A DNA stretch of 64,000 bases from Allobosea sp. ASV33 (GTDB lineage Bacteria > Pseudomonadota > Alphaproteobacteria > Rhizobiales > Beijerinckiaceae): the NCBI RefSeq assembly GCF_016428755.1, contig NZ_JAELTI010000009.1, positions 27,640 to 91,639 on the forward strand, written 5' to 3'. Positions within the stretch are counted from its first letter, which is position 1, and every line of letters starts with the position of its first letter. This document shows, piece after piece, positions 25,846-34,809 of this stretch. Below the pieces are notes generated by a model, which saw nothing but the letters and a program-made list of their open reading frames with translations, had not been told where the DNA came from and did not search any database. The translations under genes and the position numbers were made by a program.

Positions 25846-26607
25846 ATGGCCAAGGCCGCCAAGGACGTGATTCAGCCGATGGACGAGACCGTGCGCGCGG
25901 AGGCCAAAGGCCTGCTGCGCGAGGCCCGCTCAGCCGCGCTGGCCACGCTCGGTCCCGACGGGCACCCCTCCGCGAGCCTCGTCGGGATCGCCACCGACAT
26001 CGACGGAACGCCCGTCATCCTGATCTCGGGGCTCGCCGCCCATACCGGCAACCTGGCGGCCGATCCGCGCGCTTCGCTGCTGATCTCGCCGGGCGGAAAG
26101 GGCGACCCGCTCGCCCATGCACGGATCACACTGAAGGTCCGCGCCCGCAAGATCGAACGCGAGAGCGAGGAAGGGGTACGCGTCCGCCGGCGCTATCTCG
26201 CGCGCCAGCCGAAATCGGCGCTCTATGCCGATTTTCCGGATTTCAGCTTCTTCGCCCTCGATATCGCAGGCGGCAGCCTGAATGGTGGCTTCGCGCGCGC
26301 CTTCGCGCCGACCCCAGCCGACCTGATGAGCGACCCGGCCCATGCCGCCGCGCTCGCTGAGGTTGAGGCAGGCGCCGTCGTGCATATGAACGAGGACCAT
26401 GCCGACGCGATCGGCCTCTATGCGACCGGACTGCTCGGGGCGAAGCCCGGCGAATGGCGCGCCATCGGGCTCGATCCGGACGGGCTCGACATGGCGCTCG
26501 GCAGCGCGACGCTGCGCCTGCCCTTCCCGGCCTCGGTGGACGGCCCCGGCACCTTGCGGCGCATCCTTGCGGAACTGGCCGCACAGGCGCGTGCCAAGGC
26601 AGCATGA
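25846..26607 (+). CDS. HugZ-like haem/FMN-binding split-barrel protein with DUF2470 domain
   Basis: 253-residue protein. The N-terminal split barrel (about 15-150; ALATLGPDGHPSASLVG and SLLISPGGKGDPLAHAR) is of the pyridoxamine-5-phosphate-oxidase type. The C-terminal DUF2470 domain (about 165-250) carries VVHMNEDHADAIGLYA. This two-domain layout is shared with HugZ haem oxygenases, which degrade haem for iron, and with uncharacterised FMN-binding relatives. No haem uptake genes are nearby, so haem degradation is only a possibility. Start at ATG 25846 after GGGAGG. Confidence 0.82.
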   Translation: MAKAAKDVIQPMDETVRAEAKGLLREARSAALATLGPDGHPSASLVGIATDIDGTPVILISGLAAHTGNLAADPRASLLISPGGKGDPLAHARITLKVRARKIERESEEGVRVRRRYLARQPKSALYADFPDFSFFALDIAGGSLNGGFARAFAPTPADLMSDPAHAAALAEVEAGAVVHMNEDHADAIGLYATGLLGAKPGEWRAIGLDPDGLDMALGSATLRLPFPASVDGPGTLRRILAELAAQARAKAA

Positions 26608-26899
26608 CATTGCGGAAACCGCCTGTGAAATCGGTCGCGGCACGAGCGCGCGGCCATTTACCACAGGTTGAAATTCAATCGATTTAGAAGCCGACCCAAG
26701 GTCATCGGGCCTTTTCAATGACTTGAGCGAGGCGCCGCATCGCCTTAAAGACCATCGTGGCCTGCAGAGGCTGTCAGGGACCGCGAAACCCTGCAGCCTC
26801 CAGGGCCTCGCCTTCGACGTCTGGGCCCTGCCACCTGCCCCGGCGCATTCGTGAAGACAACGGGCCGCCGACAGCATGGCCGGCCTCCGGAGGAATTCA
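26608..26899 (+). promoter_or_regulatory. pckA upstream region (292 bases)
   Basis: No gene seen. It contains a short palindrome TTGAA-A-TTCAA at 26668-26678 in an AT-richer patch about 220 bases before the pckA start, and a long leader (26740-26899). PckA is a known ChvI target in rhizobia, but I could not assign a ChvI site by eye. Just before the start is a very strong ribosome binding site, GGAGGAATTCA-GTG. Confidence 0.35.
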
Positions 26900-28510
26900 G
26901 TGGACAATATCGGTCAGTTCAATGCCGCCCAAGGCGCCGAGGGCTTCGGCTTCCGCAAGCTGAAGGCTGTGCACTGGAACCTGGAAGCACCGCAGCTCTA
27001 TGAGGCATCCCTGGATCGGGGCGAATCCCAGCTCGCCCGCGGCGGCGCGCTCTGCGCCGATACCGGCACCCATACCGGCCGTTCGCCCAAGGACAAGTTC
27101 ACGGTGCGCGACGCGCTGACCGAGAACACCGTCTGGTGGGACAACAACCAGGCGATGTCGCCGGAGCATTTCGAGACGCTTCTGGCCGATTTCCTAGCCC
27201 ATGCCGAGGGCAAGGAGCTGTTCGCGCAGGACCTTTATGGCGGTGCCGACCCCGTCCACCGCGTCAAGGCCCGCGTCTTCACCGAGATGGCCTGGCACTC
27301 GCTCTTCATCCGCAACCTGCTGATCCGCCCGCCGCGCGACGAGATCAACGCCTATGTGCCGGAGATGACGATCGTCGATCTGCCGAGCTTCAAGGCCGAT
27401 CCGAAGCGCCATGGCTGCCGCAGCGAGACCGTCGTCGCGATCGACTTCACCCGCAAGATCGTGCTGATCGGCGGCTCGGCCTATGCCGGCGAGATGAAGA
27501 AATCGGTCTTCACCTATCTGAACTACGTCCTGCCGACCAAGGGCGTAGTGCCGATGCACTGCTCGGCCAATGTCGGCGCCAAGGACGATTCCGCGATCTT
27601 CTTCGGCCTCTCCGGCACCGGCAAGACCACACTCTCCGCCGATCCAGAGCGCACGCTGATCGGTGACGACGAGCATGGCTGGTCGAAGGAAGGCATCTTC
27701 AATTTCGAGGGCGGCTGCTACGCCAAGACGATCCGGCTCTCGGCCGAGGCCGAGCCGATGATCCACGCGGCCTCGCTGCGCTTCGGCACCGTGCTCGAGA
27801 ACATCGTCATGGACCCGATCACCCGCGAGGTCGATTTCGACGACCAGTCCAAGACCGAGAACACCCGCTCGGCCTATCCGCTCGACTTCATCCCCAACGC
27901 CTCGCGCACCGGCCGCGCCGGCATCCCGAAGAACATCGTGATGCTGACCGCCGACGCCTTCGGCGTGATGCCGCCGATCGCCAAGCTGACCCCGGCCGAG
28001 GCGATGTACCACTTCCTCTCCGGCTACACCGCCAAGGTCGCCGGCACGGAGCGCGGGCTCACCGGCGTCGAGCCGGAATTCTCGACCTGCTTCGGCTCGC
28101 CCTTCCTACCGCGCCACCCGTCGGAATACGCCAACCTGCTGCGCGACTTCATCGCCAAGCATCATGTCGATTGCTGGCTGGTGAACACCGGCTGGACCGG
28201 CGGCAAATACGGCACCGGCCGGCGCATGCCGATCCGCGTGACGCGCCGCCTGCTCTCCTCGGCGCTCGACGGCTCGCTCAACCGCGCCGATTTCCGCCGT
28301 GATCCGTATTTCGGCTTCGCGGTGCCGACCTCGGTGCCTGGCGTCGAGCCGCATATCCTCTATCCCGTGAAGACCTGGCAGGATAAGGCCGCCTTCGCCG
28401 AGACCGCCAAGAATCTCACGGAGATGTTCGCCAAGAACTTCGCGAAGTTCGAGGACCATGTCGACGACGCCGTGAAGGCTGCCGCGCCGACGAGCTCGCT
28501 CGCGGCCTGA
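26900..28510 (+). CDS. pckA: Phosphoenolpyruvate carboxykinase (ATP)
   Basis: 536-residue gluconeogenic enzyme that converts oxaloacetate plus ATP to PEP, CO2 and ADP in the cytoplasm. Visible motifs: the substrate-binding [13 protein letters not shown] near residue 50, the P-loop [20 protein letters not shown], and [15 protein letters not shown], all characteristic of the ATP-dependent type. I start it at GTG 26900, preceded by GGAGG with 6-base spacing; this gives VDNIGQFN and the usual 536 residues. An ATG 8 codons upstream is less likely. It lies close to chvI, the common rhizobial arrangement. A palindromic repeat follows in place of a U-tract terminator. Confidence 0.97.
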   Translation: MDNIGQFNAAQGAEGFGFRKLKAVHWNLEAPQLYEASLDRGESQLARGGALCADTGTHTGRSPKDKFTVRDALTENTVWWDNNQAMSPEHFETLLADFLAHAEGKELFAQDLYGGADPVHRVKARVFTEMAWHSLFIRNLLIRPPRDEINAYVPEMTIVDLPSFKADPKRHGCRSETVVAIDFTRKIVLIGGSAYAGEMKKSVFTYLNYVLPTKGVVPMHCSANVGAKDDSAIFFGLSGTGKTTLSADPERTLIGDDEHGWSKEGIFNFEGGCYAKTIRLSAEAEPMIHAASLRFGTVLENIVMDPITREVDFDDQSKTENTRSAYPLDFIPNASRTGRAGIPKNIVMLTADAFGVMPPIAKLTPAEAMYHFLSGYTAKVAGTERGLTGVEPEFSTCFGSPFLPRHPSEYANLLRDFIAKHHVDCWLVNTGWTGGKYGTGRRMPIRVTRRLLSSALDGSLNRADFRRDPYFGFAVPTSVPGVEPHILYPVKTWQDKAAFAETAKNLTEMFAKNFAKFEDHVDDAVKAAAPTSSLAA

Positions 28511-28520
28511 GACCCGCCTG

Positions 28521-28568
28521 TCATCCCGTGCGCGTTGCAGCATGAAATGCTGCGGCGCAGACACGGGA
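28521..28568. repeat. Palindromic intergenic element, copy A
   Basis: CCCGTG...CACGGG outer arms enclose an inner hairpin GCAGCAT-GAA-ATGCTGC (28537-28553). Near-identical in layout to the element at 29661-29715 on the other side of the DUF4105 gene. It lies 11 bases after the pckA stop and may also act in 3'-end formation. Confidence 0.75.
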
Positions 28569-28643
28569 CCGTCCGACGGAAAGGCGCCGATCCAGGACGA
28601 CCGCGTTTGGGATGGATCGAGAAATCGGTTACGAGAGGCGGCC

Positions 28644-29654
28644 ATGGGCCGCCTCTTTTTCATTGTGCTGAAGCTTCTCCTCACCCTCGTCGTTCTCGGC
28701 GCCGCGCTCTGGGGCGCGGGGTTCCTACTGTTCCGCCTGCCGGGCACGACCGCAACCATCGCGGCGATCGGCTTCGGCATCGCGGCACTGGCCGGGCTCG
28801 TCGGCATCTGGACCAGCGACGCGCGCCTGACGCTGGGCTTCGCCACGGTCTTCGTCGGCCTGCTGGGATGGTGGAGCAGCTTCCAGCCCTCGCATGACCG
28901 CGACTGGATTCCCGAGCTCGCGAAGCTGCCGAGCATCGCGCGCCAGGGCGACGCGATCACCGTGTCCAATCTGCGCCATTTCCACTGGCGCACGGAGACG
29001 GATTACGATCAGGTCTGGGAGACCCGGCGCTACAATCTTGCGGCCGTCACTGGCGCCGACGCCTTCCTGACCTATTGGTCGGGCGAGGCGATCGCGCATC
29101 TGATGATCAGCTTCACGTTTTCCGATTCGGTGCCGCTCACCATCTCGATCGAGGTCCGGCGCGAGAAGGGCGAAGAATGGTCGGCGCTGGCCGGTTTCTT
29201 CCGCAGTTACGAGATGGCCTATGTCGCCGCCGACGAACGCGACATCGTCGGCTTGCGCACCCATGCGCGGCGCGAGGATGCCAGGCTCTTTCGCCTCAGC
29301 GCCTCGGGAGCTCAGGCGCGCGACCTGCTCGTCGCCTATATCGGGGATATCAACGACCTCGCCGCCAAGCCGCGCTGGTACAACACGCTGACGACCAATT
29401 GCACCACGGTGGTGTACCACCTCGTCGCCAGCGTCTCGCCAGGCTGGAAGTTCTCGCTGCCTCTGGACCCGCGCGTGCTGCTGTCAGGCTATCTGCCGGG
29501 CTATCTCCAGCAGATCGGCGCGATCCGGCAGGACATCCCGCTCGAGGAGCTGGTCCGGGCCGCCCGCATCGGCGACCACGCGCGCACGCTTTCGCTGGAC
29601 GATCCGCAGTTCTCGGCGAAAATCCGCGAGGGCGTACCGACCGGGCGGCCGTAA
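28644..29654 (+). CDS. DUF4105 domain membrane protein
   Basis: 336-residue protein with three N-terminal hydrophobic helices (about 5-30, 35-60, 60-80) and a soluble domain of about 240 residues. Conserved features of DUF4105 include NLRHFHWRTETDYDQVWETRRY and NTLTTNCTTVVYHL (a Cys in an Asn/Thr-rich loop). The family is related to the Lnb periplasmic domain; its enzymatic activity is not established, but the Cys and the conserved His residues would suit a hydrolase or acyl-transfer reaction. ATG at 28644 after GAGAGG. The gene is enclosed by two matching palindromic elements. Function unknown. Confidence 0.82.
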   Translation: MGRLFFIVLKLLLTLVVLGAALWGAGFLLFRLPGTTATIAAIGFGIAALAGLVGIWTSDARLTLGFATVFVGLLGWWSSFQPSHDRDWIPELAKLPSIARQGDAITVSNLRHFHWRTETDYDQVWETRRYNLAAVTGADAFLTYWSGEAIAHLMISFTFSDSVPLTISIEVRREKGEEWSALAGFFRSYEMAYVAADERDIVGLRTHARREDARLFRLSASGAQARDLLVAYIGDINDLAAKPRWYNTLTTNCTTVVYHLVASVSPGWKFSLPLDPRVLLSGYLPGYLQQIGAIRQDIPLEELVRAARIGDHARTLSLDDPQFSAKIREGVPTGRP

Positions 29655-29660
29655 GGCTGC

Positions 29661-29715
29661 TGTCTTCCCGTGCGCGCTGCGGCGCGAAGTGCCGCTGCGC
29701 AGACACGGGATGACA
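29661..29715. repeat. Palindromic intergenic element, copy B
   Basis: TGTC-T-TCCCGTG / CACGGGA-T-GACA arms enclose an inner hairpin GCGGCGC-GAA-GTGCCGC (29679-29695). Compared with copy A the stem bases differ on both sides in ways that mostly keep pairing, while GAA and the outer arms are kept. Confidence 0.75.
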
Positions 29716-29724
29716 CCCTTCGTC

Positions 29725-31149
29725 TTATCGGAAGAACAGGATTGTCTGCACCAGGAAGAGCGGAATCAGGATCGCGCCCGACCAGAGCATGTAGCCGAAG
29801 AAGCTCGGCATCTTCACCTTCCGGTCCTTGGCGATGGCGTAGACCATGAAGTTCGGGGCGTTGCCGATATAGCTGTTGGCACCCATGAAGACCGCGCCGG
29901 CCGAAATCGCCGTCAGCGTCAGCGCGCCGGTCGTCATCAAGGCCTTGGGATCGCCGCCCGCCAGCTCGAAGAAGACGAGATAAGTCGGCGCGTTGTCGAG
30001 GAAGGAGGAGAGCGCGCCGGTCAGCCAGAAATAGGCCGTGGTATTGGCGCTGCCGTCGGCATGGCTGACCAGCGCAACCAGCGACGCGAAGGCGCCGGCC
30101 TTGCCCGCCTGCAGCATCGCCAGCACCGGGATGATGCAGACGAAGATGCCGGCGAAGAGCTTGGCGACCTCCTGGATCGGCCCCCAGGAGAACTCGTTGC
30201 CGGCCCGGACCGGACCCGGCGTCAGCTTCAGCGACAGGCCGGCGAGGACCAGCAGGATCACGTCGCGCAGCAGATTCTGGCCCTCGACGGCGACGCCATG
30301 AACGGTGAAGGCGACGCCCGGCTTCCAGTTCGCCGACATCAGGATCGCGGCGATGACGCCGCCGAGCAGCAGGAGATTGACCTTGCCCCAGAGCTTGATG
30401 GCGCGGTCCGGTGTCGGGTCCTTGAGCCTGGGATAGCCCTCCTCCTTGCGGAAGAAGAAGCTGTCGAGCGCGTAGAACAGCGCCAGCAGCACGACGACCG
30501 CGAAGGCCGTCTCGGGCAGCAGATGCGTCGTGGTCCAGAAGAAATCGACGCCGCGCAGGAAGCCGAGGAAGAGCGGCGGGTCGCCGAGCGGCGTCAGCGA
30601 TCCCCCGATATTCGAGACCAGGAAGATGAAGAAGACGACGACATGGACGTTGAAGCGCCGGTCGTCATTGGCGCGTAGCACCGGCCGGATCATGATGATC
30701 GAGGCTCCGGTTGTGCCGACGAAGCTCGCCAGCACCGTGCCGATCGCCAGCAGGACGGTGTTGGTCACTGGGGTACCATGCAGGTTGCCCGAGATCAGGA
30801 TGCCGCCCGCCATGGTGAAGAGCGCGAAGAGCAGGATGATGAAGGGGATGTAGTCGAGCAGCGCGGTATGCAGCAGCGCACCGAGCGCGGGATCGGCGCC
30901 GCGCAGCAGGACCAAAGGCACCAGCGTCAGCGCGGCCCAGAAACCGGCGAACTTGCCGTAGTGATGCTCCCAGAGACGCGGAAACAGCACCGGGCCGAGC
31001 GCGATCGAGAGCAGCATGCCGGCGAAGGGCAAGGCCCAGCCGGCACCCATGCTCGCCCCGCCGATATCGCCCGACGCCCAGGCGGTGCCGGGCGCCGCCA
31101 CGAGCGCGAGCGATGCAACTGCGATCAGCCTGCCGGCCGCACTCCCCAC
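29725..31149 (-). CDS. NhaD/CitMHS-type sodium:proton antiporter
   Basis: About 474-residue inner-membrane transporter of the ion transporter superfamily with an N-terminal signal-like segment (LIAVASLALVAAPGTAWA) and some 12 further helices. Conserved stretches include VGTTGASIIMIRP, FLVSNIGGSLTPLGDPP and ALSSFLDNAPTYLVFFE, typical of NhaD-like antiporters, which expel Na+ or Li+ for protons. The frame begins at 31197 inside dctM; I prefer the GTG at 31149, 13 bases after the dctM stop and preceded by AAGGCGG. Likely co-transcribed with the TRAP genes. Related permeases carry arsenite or dicarboxylates. Confidence 0.83.
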   Translation of the reverse strand: MGSAAGRLIAVASLALVAAPGTAWASGDIGGASMGAGWALPFAGMLLSIALGPVLFPRLWEHHYGKFAGFWAALTLVPLVLLRGADPALGALLHTALLDYIPFIILLFALFTMAGGILISGNLHGTPVTNTVLLAIGTVLASFVGTTGASIIMIRPVLRANDDRRFNVHVVVFFIFLVSNIGGSLTPLGDPPLFLGFLRGVDFFWTTTHLLPETAFAVVVLLALFYALDSFFFRKEEGYPRLKDPTPDRAIKLWGKVNLLLLGGVIAAILMSANWKPGVAFTVHGVAVEGQNLLRDVILLVLAGLSLKLTPGPVRAGNEFSWGPIQEVAKLFAGIFVCIIPVLAMLQAGKAGAFASLVALVSHADGSANTTAYFWLTGALSSFLDNAPTYLVFFELAGGDPKALMTTGALTLTAISAGAVFMGANSYIGNAPNFMVYAIAKDRKVKMPSFFGYMLWSGAILIPLFLVQTILFFR

Positions 31150-31162
31150 GACGCGACCCGCC

Positions 31163-32962
31163 TTACGGCTTCGGCGGCGTGATGACCGGCGGCGCATTCA
31201 GGTCAAACCCGCCCGGCAGGCCGGAGCCGCCGAGGCCGGGGATCTGTATCGAGTCGAACTGCTTGTCGATCGCCTTCTGGTCGAGCTGCACGGCGGAAGC
31301 CTTGTAGTGCATCACCATGCTCGGGAAGATCACAACGAGCGCGACCATGATGCACTGGATCACCACGAAGGGCACCGCGCCCCAGTAGATCTGGCCGGTG
31401 GTGACCGGTTCCATCATTCGGCCGGTGACGCGATCCCGGTAGGGGTTCTTCGGCGCGACCGAGCGCAGGAAGAACAGCGCGAAGCCGAAGGGCGGATGCA
31501 TGAAGGAGGTCTGCATGTTCACGCCGAGGATGACGCCGAACCAGATCAGGTCGATGCCGAGCTTCTCAGCGGCCGGCCCGAGCAGCGGCACGACGATGAA
31601 GGCCAGCTCGAAGAAGTCGAGGAAGAAGGCGAGCAGGAAGACCATCACGTTGACGACGATCAGGAAGCCCGTTGCGCCGCCGGGCAGGCCGACCAGCAGG
31701 TGCTCGACCCAGAGATGGCCGTTGACGCCGTAGAAGGTCAGCGAGAACACGCGCGCGCCGACCAGGATGAAGAGCACGAAGGCCGAGAGCTTGGCCGTGG
31801 ACTCGGTCGCCTGCCGGAGCAGGTCGAAGGTCATGCGCTTCTTGCCGTAGGCGAGCAGGATCGCGCCGGCCGCGCCCATCGCGCCGCCTTCCGTCGGCGT
31901 GGCGACGCCGATGAAGATCGTGCCGAGCACCAGGAAGATCAGCGCCAGCGGCGGCACCATCACGAAGATGACCTGCTCGGTCATGCGCGAGAGCAGGTTG
32001 AGCTTCAGTAACTTGTTGACCAGCGCGATGACGAAGGAGATCGCCACCATCAGCGACATCGTCAGGATGACGAAATCGGCACCCGCGGTCAGCTTGGTAA
32101 ACAGCTTCATATAGGCGTAGGCGAGCGCGAGCGAGATCAGCGCGACGACGAGCAAGGAGAGGCGCCGCGTCTGGCCGTCGGCATCGCGCAGGGTCTGCGC
32201 CTCCGGCGGCAGGCCGGGCGCGCGATTGGGATAGACGATCGTGACGAGGAAGACATAGCCGGCATACATCGCCGCGAGCACGAGGCCGGGAATGAAGGCG
32301 CCCTCGTACATGTCGCCGACCGAGCGGCCGAGCTGGTCGGCGAGCACGATAAGCACGAGCGAGGGCGGGATGATCTGCGCGAGCGTGCCGGACGCCGCGA
32401 TGACGCCGGACGCAAGGCGCCGGTCATAGCCGTAGCGCAGCATGATCGGCAGCGAGATCAGGCCCATCGAGATCACCGAGGCCGCGACGACGCCGGTGGT
32501 CGCGGCGAGCAGGGCGCCGACGAAGATCACCGCATAGGCGAGACCGCCGCGGATCGGCCCGAAGAGCTGGCCGATGGTGTCGAGCAGGTCCTCCGCCATG
32601 CCGGAGCGTTCGAGAATCAGGCCCATGAAGGTGAAGAACGGCACGGCCAGCAGCACGTCGTTGTTCATCGTGCCGTAGATGCGCTCGGGCAGGGCCTGCA
32701 GGAAGTTCTCCTGGAACAGGCCGAGCTCGATACCGATCAGCGCGAAGAGCAGGCCGTTGGCGGCCAGCGCGAAGGCGACGGGATAGCCGAGCAGCAGGAA
32801 GACGACGAGCGCGGCGAACATCACCGGCGCCATGTTGACGCGCAGGAAATCGCCGACACCGCCGCCCGCCGCGAAGGCGTCGCCGGTGTGGAGGCCGAAG
32901 AAGGCGAGGAAGGTCAGCGCGAGCAGCAGGCCGGCGACGCGCGGAAGGCGATGAGCGTGCAT
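31163..32962 (-). CDS. dctM: TRAP transporter large permease (DctM), long form
   Basis: 599-residue inner-membrane protein, the sodium-driven translocation subunit of a TRAP transporter. The family core is present (VPFFTFMGLILERSGMAEDLLD, ISLPIMLRYGYDRRLASGVIAASGTLAQIIPPS, TPTEGGAMGA). Standard DctM is about 425 residues; this one has an N-terminal signal-like extension, an inserted region with extra helices around residues 240-330 and a Pro-rich C-terminal tail, as in the larger DctM subgroup. ATG 32962 chosen; the frame runs further upstream only through dctQ in another phase. No DctP binding protein is encoded nearby, so the substrate is unknown. Confidence 0.9.
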   Translation of the reverse strand: MHAHRLPRVAGLLLALTFLAFFGLHTGDAFAAGGGVGDFLRVNMAPVMFAALVVFLLLGYPVAFALAANGLLFALIGIELGLFQENFLQALPERIYGTMNNDVLLAVPFFTFMGLILERSGMAEDLLDTIGQLFGPIRGGLAYAVIFVGALLAATTGVVAASVISMGLISLPIMLRYGYDRRLASGVIAASGTLAQIIPPSLVLIVLADQLGRSVGDMYEGAFIPGLVLAAMYAGYVFLVTIVYPNRAPGLPPEAQTLRDADGQTRRLSLLVVALISLALAYAYMKLFTKLTAGADFVILTMSLMVAISFVIALVNKLLKLNLLSRMTEQVIFVMVPPLALIFLVLGTIFIGVATPTEGGAMGAAGAILLAYGKKRMTFDLLRQATESTAKLSAFVLFILVGARVFSLTFYGVNGHLWVEHLLVGLPGGATGFLIVVNVMVFLLAFFLDFFELAFIVVPLLGPAAEKLGIDLIWFGVILGVNMQTSFMHPPFGFALFFLRSVAPKNPYRDRVTGRMMEPVTTGQIYWGAVPFVVIQCIMVALVVIFPSMVMHYKASAVQLDQKAIDKQFDSIQIPGLGGSGLPGGFDLNAPPVITPPKP

Positions 32963-32991
32963 GGGACGGTTCCGGACTTCTTGCGGGCCGC

Positions 32992-33618
32992 TCACGAGGC
33001 GAGACCCTGTTCCTTGGCTTGGTCGAGCAGGCGCTGGGCTTCCGCCTCGGCCGCCGCGGCATGGCCGAGAGCCATCTCGGCATCTTCCAAGTCGCCGCGC
33101 ATGATCGCGATCGTCTTGATGATCTCGGAGATGCCCTGGAAGGTCAGCATCACGAAGCCGACCACGACGAGCCCCTTGGCCGGCCATTGCGGCAGGCCGC
33201 CAGCCGAAAGCGACTGCTCGTTGATGGCGTAGGAGCGCATGAAGAACGGCCAGGAATGGTAGACGATCAGCAGGCAGAACGGCATCAGGAAGAGCACATG
33301 ACCGACGAGCTCGATCCATTGCCGGACGCGCTTGGGCAGCATCGCGTTCACGATATCGATGCGGATGTGCTCCTTCACCTGCATCGTCCAGGAGGCGCAC
33401 ATCAGGAAGACCGCGCCGAACAGCATCCATTGCAGCTCGAGCCATGAATTCGACGAGACGTTGAAGATCTTGCGGATGATGGCGTTGACCGACGCCACGA
33501 TCACCGCCGCGAGGATCAGCCAGGCGACCTTCTTGCCGATCTGGCCGTTGACCGCGTCGATGACGCGGCTGATGCCGAGGAGACCCTTCACATTCCCGCT
33601 CCCGTCGAGAGGCGCCAT
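32992..33618 (-). CDS. dctQ: TRAP transporter small permease (DctQ)
   Basis: 208-residue inner-membrane protein with four helices (about 28-48, 63-78, 103-123, 148-168) and the DctQ pattern WLELQWMLFGAVFLMCASWTMQVKEHIRIDIV. It associates with DctM. The C-terminal 35 residues form an Ala/Glu-rich, probably coiled tail (EDAEMALGHAAAAEAEAQ) that most DctQ lack. 29 bases separate it from dctM. It is the first gene of the dctQM-antiporter run; its promoter lies in the 260-base region shared with the divergent amidotransferase. Confidence 0.9.
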   Translation of the reverse strand: MAPLDGSGNVKGLLGISRVIDAVNGQIGKKVAWLILAAVIVASVNAIIRKIFNVSSNSWLELQWMLFGAVFLMCASWTMQVKEHIRIDIVNAMLPKRVRQWIELVGHVLFLMPFCLLIVYHSWPFFMRSYAINEQSLSAGGLPQWPAKGLVVVGFVMLTFQGISEIIKTIAIMRGDLEDAEMALGHAAAAEAEAQRLLDQAKEQGLAS

Positions 33619-33826
33619 GGACCGGATATGTGCAGCCGGCTCGTGTTTATGCGCAGTTTATGAGCTGGATCGGTATAGGAGCGATGCGCGCCACGCAAGA
33701 CGGTGCGGGCCTTATCCATTGGACCAAAGGCGAAGGGATGCGGCTGCCTGTTTTTGCGGCAGAAAATTGCGGCCTGGTACCTTGGCTCGCGAACGCGGCG
33801 AAGATTCGTTATGTTCGCGTTCATCT

Positions 33827-33847
33827 TCGGAGAACAATATTCTCCGA
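33827..33847. promoter_or_regulatory. Inverted repeat (8-5-8) between dctQ and the amidotransferase gene
   Basis: TCGGAGAA-CAATA-TTCTCCGA, perfect arms, 30 bases upstream of the amidotransferase ATG and in the divergent intergenic region. It could be an operator for a dimeric regulator or a leader hairpin; nothing in the sequence decides this. Confidence 0.4.
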
Positions 33848-33877
33848 CCCGCTTCCAACCGTCGATTCGAGGCGCCG

Positions 33878-34666
33878 ATGTGCCGCTTCCTCGCCTATTC
33901 CGGCGTTCCCGTCTTCCTCGAGGACTTCGTCGCCTCGCCCTGCCATTCGCTGATCCACCAGTCGCTCCATGCCGAGGAGGCCAAGACCGGCACCAATGGC
34001 GACGGCTTCGGCGTCGGCTGGTATGGCGAGCGGCCCGAGCCCGGCCAGTATCGCGAGGTGCGTCCCGCCTGGTCCGACGAGAACCTGCTCTCGATCGCGC
34101 GGCAGGTGCGCTCGCATCTGTTCTTCGCCCATGTCCGCGCCGCGACCGGCACCGCGACGACGCGGGCGAACTGCCACCCCTTCGTCCATGGCCGCTATCT
34201 CTTCATGCATAACGGCCAGATCGGCGGCTACGGCACCATCCGCCGGCAGCTGGAGGCGCTGATCCCGGATGCGCTCTACGGCGTCCGCGCCGGCACGACC
34301 GATTCCGAGGCGCTGTTCCTGCTCGCGCTGTCCCATCTGGCGGAAGGGATGACGCCGGGCGATGCACTCGCCGCCGCCTTGTCGGACGCGCTCTCGCTGA
34401 TGCAGCAGGCCGGCATCCGCGAGCCGCTGCGCTGCGCGGCAGCGCTCGCCGACGGCGACAGCATTCACGCGATCCGCTGGTCCTCGGACGCCAAGCCGCC
34501 CAGCCTTTATGTCTGCGAGCGGCCCGACAGCGTCGTCGTCGCCTCCGAGCCGGTCGATGCCGCGCGCGAATGCTGGCAGGCCCTGCCCTGCAACACGCTG
34601 GTCACGGTGCAGGGCGGCGCGGTCACCTTCTCGCCCTTCGAGATCGCGTTGAAACAGGCGGCTTGA
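33878..34666 (+). CDS. Class II glutamine amidotransferase (YafJ-like)
   Basis: 262-residue protein starting MCRFLAYSG; Cys2 becomes the N-terminal nucleophile after Met removal, as in Ntn-type glutamine amidotransferases. The supporting motifs TNGDGFGVGWYG, FAHVRAATGTATTRANCHPF and FMHNGQIGGY form the glutaminase site. It lacks a synthetase or transferase domain, as in YafJ/EgtC-like proteins, so the acceptor of the ammonia is unknown. ATG 33878 is fixed by the need for Cys at position 2. Transcribed alone; the ThDP enzyme gene starts 143 bases later. Confidence 0.9.
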   Translation: MCRFLAYSGVPVFLEDFVASPCHSLIHQSLHAEEAKTGTNGDGFGVGWYGERPEPGQYREVRPAWSDENLLSIARQVRSHLFFAHVRAATGTATTRANCHPFVHGRYLFMHNGQIGGYGTIRRQLEALIPDALYGVRAGTTDSEALFLLALSHLAEGMTPGDALAAALSDALSLMQQAGIREPLRCAAALADGDSIHAIRWSSDAKPPSLYVCERPDSVVVASEPVDAARECWQALPCNTLVTVQGGAVTFSPFEIALKQAA

Positions 34667-34809
34667 GCCGATATCGGCCCCTTCGCTTCAAGCCGCGGCC
34701 GGGCAGGACAGCCATGCGCCGCGCGCCCTGACACGCCCCCGGTTGCCTTCCTACGTCGAAGGCATAGCCTTGCTCCCCGGCGAGGCTCTCTCCGGGAAAG
34801 GCATGGGCG

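Noticed and set aside
32963..33445. N-terminal extension of the dctM frame
   Set aside because: Overlaps dctQ in another phase and has no similarity to DctM.
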